Source: Rhodocollybia butyracea (lineage: Eukaryota > Basidiomycota > Agaricomycetes > Agaricales > Omphalotaceae). Taken from it: 54,776 bases of DNA. The translations under genes were made by a program, and so were the position numbers. Location: positions 1 to 54,776 of the forward strand of contig JADNRY010000400.1 in NCBI GenBank assembly GCA_015501585.1, given 5' to 3'. Under the pieces are notes generated by a model. That model did no database searches. It saw only the letters and a program-made list of their open reading frames with translations, and was not told where the DNA came from. This document shows, in pieces, positions 48,226 to 54,776 of the stretch; position 1 is the stretch's first letter; the number at the start of each line of letters is the position of its first letter.

Positions 48226-51200
48226 CTATATACCCTGAACGATACTCAATATCGATTGCAACGTCCGCTCGTCAATGCACCCTTTTTTGTTCAGTGCAGA
48301 TATCAACGAATCTTTGACCGAAGTCTCATTGGCCTTCTCCCTAATCTTCGCTATCGCATTTTCAATCCTCCCAGACAACGAATCCAACACCAGTGTCATA
48401 TCCCTATCGGTCGACGTCTTTTCATCCAGCGGAGGCAGCAGCAAGTTCGGATCTCCGTAGATATATAGTAGATCCTCCTCTTCGTCGTGGTCCTGTTCGC
48501 TGATCGTCTGGATTGAGCTCTTCCGCTCTGCAATCTCCCGGAAAATGCGTGATGTCGCAAGAGACTCGAGCCTAAGACACACCAATCCCAGCTGTCGGAT
48601 TTGCGACACACTGAACTGTACCCTCGAGCCCGAGGCACCTGGGTCGACTACAGTATCGCGGAGGTTAGATCGGGAACCAAGGTGTGCCGGATAAATGGCA
48701 GAAAGCTGCTCAGGAAGTTCGAGCCCTTTGAGCTTGACCTCCCCAATATCGATTATCGTTACCCCGAGTTTTCGGACGTTGTCTACCGCCTCATGTGGCT
48801 GAGAATTCGATTGTAGTGTCGGAGAACCATTAAGCAGCTGCGCCTTAATCTCTCGAATGACCTCCTGACTGCACATGATCTGCCCTCCAGCAGCACTCGA
48901 GTTAATTCGCGCAGAACGGTTGACCATTGGACCGAAATAGTCCATTCTGTGGTTGACTGGGTCGACCTCGCACAGAGGAGAACCACAGTGAATACCCATG
49001 CGAACAGAAAGACCTTGCGCAATGAGTCGATTATCAAGGTCGTAAATCTGTTTCCCGTCTTCGCATTCGAGGATTTCCAGCGGCCATTCCTGTTCAAGCA
49101 ACTCCATTTGAACAGTCAAGCACCACCAGACTGCCTGCATAGTAGTTGGAAAGGCACACATAAAGGAATCACCTTCAGTCTTGACCTCGTACCCACCACA
49201 AAACCGAAGTGTACGCCTAAGGAGCGTATTGTGCAACCTCCACGCGGTATTCATTCCCCGATTCACATCCCACAGATGTGTTGAATTTCGTATATCTGTG
49301 AATACCAGAGCGATATGACCTTCTGGTGCTGGGGGTTCGTCTTTTAGCCTGGCCAGTGAACGATCAGGTACTCTGGTCTTCGAATTTATAGGCTTGTACA
49401 TCTGTGGATCCGCAATCGAATTCTCACGACTCCTTCCCGTGAACAAGTCTGACACTGAGATGACCATGATCATAGTACTTCCGTCCGCGCCGTAACTGAG
49501 TGCGAAGTCCCTGAGCTTCTGTGCAGCAAGCATTGGTTCGCCATGATCACGTCGAGCGATGTCAACCGCTGTCTTGTATGAGACAAAGTCCCATAGGCCC
49601 CGATTAGCAATGATGACAAACTCGTCTTGCTCCGAAAGCTCCCAAGTGGTTATATCTGGACGAGCGTTAATGGGGGGAAGGTGGAAGAAACCGAATGAAC
49701 GACTAATATCAATCTCGTCGTTGACCAGCCCTTCGGGTGATATCCATCCTTCTGCTGCTCGAATCCGGGAGATTTCCAGAGGATGATAGGGATCGTGTTT
49801 GAGCGAGACCGGCCGGGGTTTACCTCCTCTCGACACAACCGCGAGGGCATCCCCAACATTGGCAATATACATTGTCTTTCCTCGAAAGTACAGCACAGCC
49901 CCAGACGCGCCACCTCTCGAAACAAAAGCATCAGTAATATCCGCATTGGATCCTACAATCCCACTCGACGAAGACGACGCCTGCACCTGCTTCCGGTTCG
50001 AAAACAGTTCATCATGGAGATTCTGGTTAATCTTGAGGAAGCTCCTCCTCAACGCATCCGTGTAACCCTCTGCTCGCTCTTTTTTCAGCGCGTTAAGTTG
50101 TCCCTTGAAAACCTTGACAAAGTTGTCCCTCAAGTACTTTGCAATTTTGTTCCCACTAATCCCAGCGGGCATGGCCTTGGGCGGGTGGCTCCTCCCAAAT
50201 ATTGCAAACAGCGCTTCGTCTTTCCGGGCGGACGGAAACTCATGTACTAAGTCAAGCATATTGAGATGTTCGTTCCGACCTAGTGTATCTGCGATCCCAT
50301 AGGCCATACACAGACGGTGCTCTCGGATGTACGGATACGCCGATCTTCATGCTCATCTGGGATATCTGCGGTTTGACCAGTCGTGGTGATAGTGATATCC
50401 ATGAGACCAAGAACGCGGATCTGGGCCAGATCAGAGAATCCACCGAGGGATTGCTGGCGAATGGCAGCGGCAGAGGATCCAGGGTCACGGCTATGACGAG
50501 ATCCACCGTGGCCCAACTTGGTGTAGTCAGATTTGATCTGCAGATGCTTGTTCCTGAGAGATTGAGATACTTGAGGTTTTTGTTGAAGTTCCTGACGAGC
50601 GAAAAATAACCTAATTAGTAAGGTTTCAACAGGAGCGAGGCAACCGAAACTACTCACCAATTCCAATCAAATTCCCAATTATAAATATTATACTTCAACA
50701 AATTACTCCCCACATCCAATATCATCAGACTTGTCACTTTCCCCAGCTCTTGCGGAAGCGTCTGGAGTCGATTCCCATTTAAAAAACAACGTCGTCATCC
50801 GAGTCATCCGTGCAAGCTCTTCTGTCGGTAAAGTAGTTATCCGGTTTCCACTAAGGTACAACTCCTCGAGACAGGACTTTTGTGTTGGTTGCGACTTTTG
50901 TGTTTGCGAATGAAGCGTAGGTGTAGATGCAGACCAAGAAGGTGGAGGTGTGGGGAGCGGAGGCACTTCGCTGAGAAAGTTTTTGAAAAAAGTGGGCGGG
51001 AGGTCCTGAATGAGGTTGAACGACAGATTTAAAACCTTTAACTCCGGGAATAACGACAAGAATCCAAGGGCGTCCGCGGTAAGCTGGTTTTCGCCGAGGT
51101 ACAGCTTTTCCAGTGCGTATGCGAGGGAGGGAAGGCGGGAACCTGAACTGGTATTTGACACCGAAACAACCGAGGTTTTCCGCTTGTCAAGCGTATTTAA

Positions 51201-54200
51201 AGAATCCGCGTCTGGATCTCCTTCTGTAGTAGAACCAGGTGAATGTGATTGCAGCTGAGTCGTCGGTGGAGGTGCACAAGGCGCTTCCCACTTTTCAATC
51301 ATGTTACTGGTAGCGTTGAGCTTGATCAAGCTCGCACAAGCCCATAGCTCTCCAGGAAGCTCTGTCAGATTATTCTCATGCACATCGAGTATCTCGAGTT
51401 TCCTCAGTCTCCCAATCCCTTCCGGGAGTCTTTCCAGGATATTGTCAGCACATTTCAGCGTTTCCAGGTATTCTAGATCACCCAGAGTCGGAGGGAGTGT
51501 TTTGATAGTGTTGTGCGAAAGGTTAAGGACGCGGAGGGAAGGGAGAGAGGACAGCGCTCGGGAAGAGATGGAGGATAGTTTCGCATGAGAAACATCTAGC
51601 GAGAAGAGAGCAGTGTAGGGACCTGGATTGTCGATGGATCCAGTGACACGGAGTTCCGTAATTTCATTATACCCAGCCTCAATCGCCTTCAAACAAGGTC
51701 CCAAACACAGATCCACTCCCGACAACCGGTTATGATCTGTACTCAACATCTCGAGCTTTGGCAGCATCCCGATAACAGACATATCCGAGATAGCATTCCG
51801 CCTACAATCAAGCCGACGGAGCGAAACAAGAGACTCGGCTTTCGGAGGGATAGAAGTGATTTGGTTCCCCACCATAATCAGGTGTTCTAAATTCCGCAAA
51901 TCACCGATTTCCTCTGGGAGCTCGAGGATGTTGTTGAAGGAGATATCGAGGTCACGGAGGGACTCGAGGCGACATACGACGACAGGAAGAACTTTGAACT
52001 TGTTGTTGCTAATGTTCAGATCTGTGAGCTTGCGTAGTCGAGGTAGATGCCACGGCAGTTTCTCCATCCGGTTGTTCTGCACTTTCAACACTTTCAGTCC
52101 TGGGATATGATCGATATACGCATCGTCGAGGTCTCCGATCCTATTTGAACTCAGGTCCAACCGAGTAAGGGAAGTTGCAAAGCGGATATTAGGAGGGACT
52201 TTTTTCAAAGCCATATGGGATAAGCGGAGTTCGGTGAAAGATGTGGAGGTGGATTGGATGAAATCGAGAGGGAGATCGAGCATGGGGTTGCGTGAGAGGG
52301 AGAGGGAGATGATTTCGGCGGCGTGCTGGTGTAAATCCACGGGAATAGTGCGGAGAGAACGACCGGAGAGGTCGACTTGTTCATAATTTTCGATGTTAAG
52401 GGATTGCTCCTAAATAAAAGTGTGAATCTTCTACCTCTTGTACACAGAAATAACCGTACCGCAGGCCCAAACACCTGGCTCTTATACACGAACTTCAATA
52501 AAAACGCCAGCCCTTCACCACGTAAGAGCTCTATTCCATCTGTCGCGTCATACCCTGCTTGTTCAAGCCGACGACGAACAATATCCGCCGGTCGCTCCGT
52601 TTGACCAAGGATTCGCTCTATCGGTCAATGGGTCAGCTACAGCACTCTCAAAAACAAAAACAAAAACCCACCTCTTCCCCGTTCTTTTCAAATACAGCTT
52701 GTGCGTCTCCCTCTCTTCCCCAAGCAATAGTTTCGCATTCAACGCCGGCTGCAACATCGCAACCGTAACATTGAACCCACACGAAACTACATGATACGTG
52801 TTATTCGCTCGATAGATTCTTATCTTGAACGTTTCCCTGGAAGATTGTTGGCCTTGATGAGAGGGTCTTCGAACTCCCAGTGACGACGAGTGTGAGGCGA
52901 GGGTCCCAAGGCTATCGATATCATCGCGAATCGAAGGATCGGCGGACGAAAACACGGGGTTGGGATTACTGTTCTTTCTCTTCTCTATGAACTTTCTCTT
53001 TCCCTTCTTTTCAGTACCATTCGATGTGGAGGCGATGGATCCCGAAATGGAGGGCGTGTAACGCGAGGCCGAGAATACCGTCGTCGAAGTGTTCGTGGTT
53101 GAGAAGGATCTAACCGAGTCAGTGGGAGGAATCCGCCGACCAAGTTCGTCCACCCCTGTTCTGGCCCTCGACAATCCCATATCGTAATCGTCGTCGTCGT
53201 CGTCATCGTAGTCGTTTTTTGGTGGTTGTGCGAATACTAACGGTCTGCCCCCGCCTACTGTCCCTCTGCCTCCCAGTCCAAGGCTCCCTATACTTCCCGA
53301 GCCAGGTGTGCGATCTCCGTTAGACCTTATTGGTGAAGTACCATGCGCCATCATATCATCTTCGGAACTCGAATAATCCGACTCGACCTCGGGTGCGCCC
53401 AAATCAATGACCCAGGATTCAGGAGGTACCCAAGGATGCGCATGGTCGGAATTGGGATCTGAGTTGAAGGCGCTGTTGTTGTTGTTGGGTTGCGGGGCAA
53501 CGCTGAGGCTACCACCATGTAACCCGTTGTTGCTTGTAGGGGGAAGAACGTTTCTTTGTACAAACTTTTTGTGTTCGTTGGCTTCAGCAATGACAGTGCG
53601 AGGAGAGATGGTTTTTTTCAAGGTTCGCGAGAGATGAAACACGGGGTGGGGAGGATGTAGTTGCTGGTGGGAGGCTACGCGTGTCTGAAGAGAACGGTAT
53701 ACCGTTGCCGTTCGATGCAGGTAACGAAAAGGGATTGTGGAAGTCAGAGGGTTTGATGAGGCCGAGGTGTGGATTGTTGTTCGTCATGGAAGATCTATGA
53801 GAGTGAAGAGAATGTTTATCGTCTGAGATGCTTCGTATCGACGGAGCTGTGGTGTGAATGACATTAACAGAGGGCGCGGATATGAGAACACTACTGTCCA
53901 CAATCCCGTCCATCTTCTCCAAATCTGTATCCAGCGTCATTATGACTTCGTCTGGTGCGGAAGAACCCATTGAACCAGGCAAAAAGTCTCCGTCCTTTTC
54001 CCTCTTGCGAAGTGAATTCTTGGGCGTGGGTAGTTCTGGTACCGGAGGGTTTAGACTGGGATGATCTTCGGGTTTCTGCTTCAGTCCTTTTGAGCTCTTC
54101 CGCTTAATTAATGATCTAAGCCTTTGTCTTGGGCCAGACGACGACGATGTTGGAGGCGAAGAAGTCCCATTTATGGAAACTTTACTGCTGCTACTGGTGT

Positions 54201-54581
54201 TGGGGTAGAACAAAGATGATGCGACTTTGCGTATGCTTGTGCCTTGAGTATATTGCGACGAACTAGAAGGAAGGAACAAGGTAGATTGAGACTCGGAAGC
54301 GTGCTTCACGAAGCCTCTCGACGAGTTGCTGGAAGAGAACGTGCCGCTCGTTTTCGTTGGTGACGAATTTTTCTGAAAGAGATAATTAATTGCATAGTAT
54401 CAAGTAAAGAACAAAGACTCACTTCCTCCATCCAGGGCGTAATTTGTTCCAAATCTCTATCCAAGCTCGAATCTTTGGACACTCTCCCTTGGGTAATATC
54501 CACATTGATTTCTGGAATATCGATAATCTTTCCAGTGTTGTCCACCTTGACCACATTGTTCAAGTGAAGCGAATTACGCAT
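48226..54581 (-). CDS. CYR1: Adenylate cyclase (Cyr1-type), may extend past the window edge
   Basis: Makes cAMP from ATP downstream of Ras and G-alpha and controls PKA. Order of domains on the minus strand: Ser-rich N-terminus with MRNSLHLNNVVKVDNTGKII (54581 onward); a disordered region; a Ras-association-like domain (ETFKIRIYRANNTYHVVSCG) near 52750-52840; about 20 leucine-rich repeats (50703-52340); a PP2C-like domain (about 49440-50305, VSRGGASGAVLYFRGKTMYI); the class III cyclase domain (HIALVFTDIRNSTHLWDVNR, KTEGDSFMCAFP, MDYFGPMVNRSARI); and a C-terminal tail ending SILSIVQGI. Introns include about 52410-52459 and one near 52620. One-base frame changes occur near 50305, 50785 (T run) and 53640. 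Open coding-like sequence continues upstream of 54581, so the true start is uncertain. Confidence 0.92.
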
Positions 54582-54776
54582 AGTGGTAGAGAATGAAGTG
54601 TGGAATTGCACGACAGCACACAGCCGTTGTGATTGTTGGGGCTGGCAGCCACAGGCCGCGATGAGTATATGAGAGGAAAAAGGCCTGGGAACCAGCGTTG
54701 CTTCAAGGATTGCACTGGTATATCTTTGAAGAAATCAGTAGAGTTGATTAGCAGGGAAACGAAGAGAAGAACAAAC

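Noticed and set aside
1..54776. CRISPR array, prophage or bacterial operon
   Set aside because: Dense spliceosomal introns and U2 snRNA show a fungal nuclear genome; no regularly spaced repeats with unique spacers are present.
54582..54776. Definite first exon of the adenylate cyclase
   Set aside because: Two frames are open here and neither shows a recognisable start, so I left the start at the last clear ATG (54581).

Overview
The window looks like nuclear DNA of a filamentous basidiomycete, probably an Agaricomycete. Genes are broken by many short introns (about 45-65 bases, GT-AG), there are no operons or Shine-Dalgarno sites, and the gene families are typical of mushrooms: Smi1/Knr4, Kre6/Skn1 GH16, GH55 glucanase, DUF6534 membrane protein, Mub1-type MYND protein, fungal arylsulfotransferase and a Cyr1-type adenylate cyclase. 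A DUF3494 ice-binding protein gene is also present, as in snow moulds and several agarics. Species cannot be named from sequence alone.

Layout. 1-4.3 kb: an SMI1/KNR4 homologue and a BTB/POZ protein, both on the plus strand and both broken by many one-base frameshifts. 4.4-11.4 kb: a secreted GH55 exo-beta-1,3-glucanase and an acetamidase/formamidase (plus). 11.7-17.5 kb: mitochondrial succinyl-CoA:3-ketoacid CoA-transferase and a Mub1-like MYND protein (minus). 18-20.5 kb: an arylsulfotransferase-family secreted or GPI-anchored protein (plus). 21.4-21.6 kb: a U2 snRNA gene (minus). 22-23.5 kb: a zinc-less-looking MDR alcohol dehydrogenase/quinone reductase (minus). 24.5-25.2 kb: a 737-bp non-autonomous DNA transposon with 33-bp inverted repeats and a perfect 8-bp target duplication. 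26.4-28.4 kb: DUF6534 membrane protein (minus). 29.8-33.0 kb: Kre6/Skn1-like GH16 protein (minus). 33.6-37.3 kb: a Ser/Pro-rich protein of unknown function and an F-box/LRR-like protein (minus). 37.3-45.4 kb: a rearranged segment in which two Old Yellow Enzyme genes form the arms of a large inverted duplication around an F-box fragment, a MYND gene and the ice-binding protein gene. 46 kb: a small secreted protein. 48.2 kb to the right edge: adenylate cyclase (minus), perhaps cut by the window end.

Functional themes: cell-wall glucan synthesis and remodelling (Smi1, Kre6, GH55), cAMP signalling (Cyr1), nitrogen and carbon scavenging (acetamidase, CoA-transferase), redox enzymes (MDR, two OYEs) and cold survival (ice-binding protein). 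These are independent loci and I see no biosynthetic cluster. Many conserved genes carry single-base frameshifts next to short homopolymers, while others (CoA-transferase, acetamidase, MDR) read cleanly, so either uncorrected sequencing indels or local gene decay must be considered before trusting any one reading frame.
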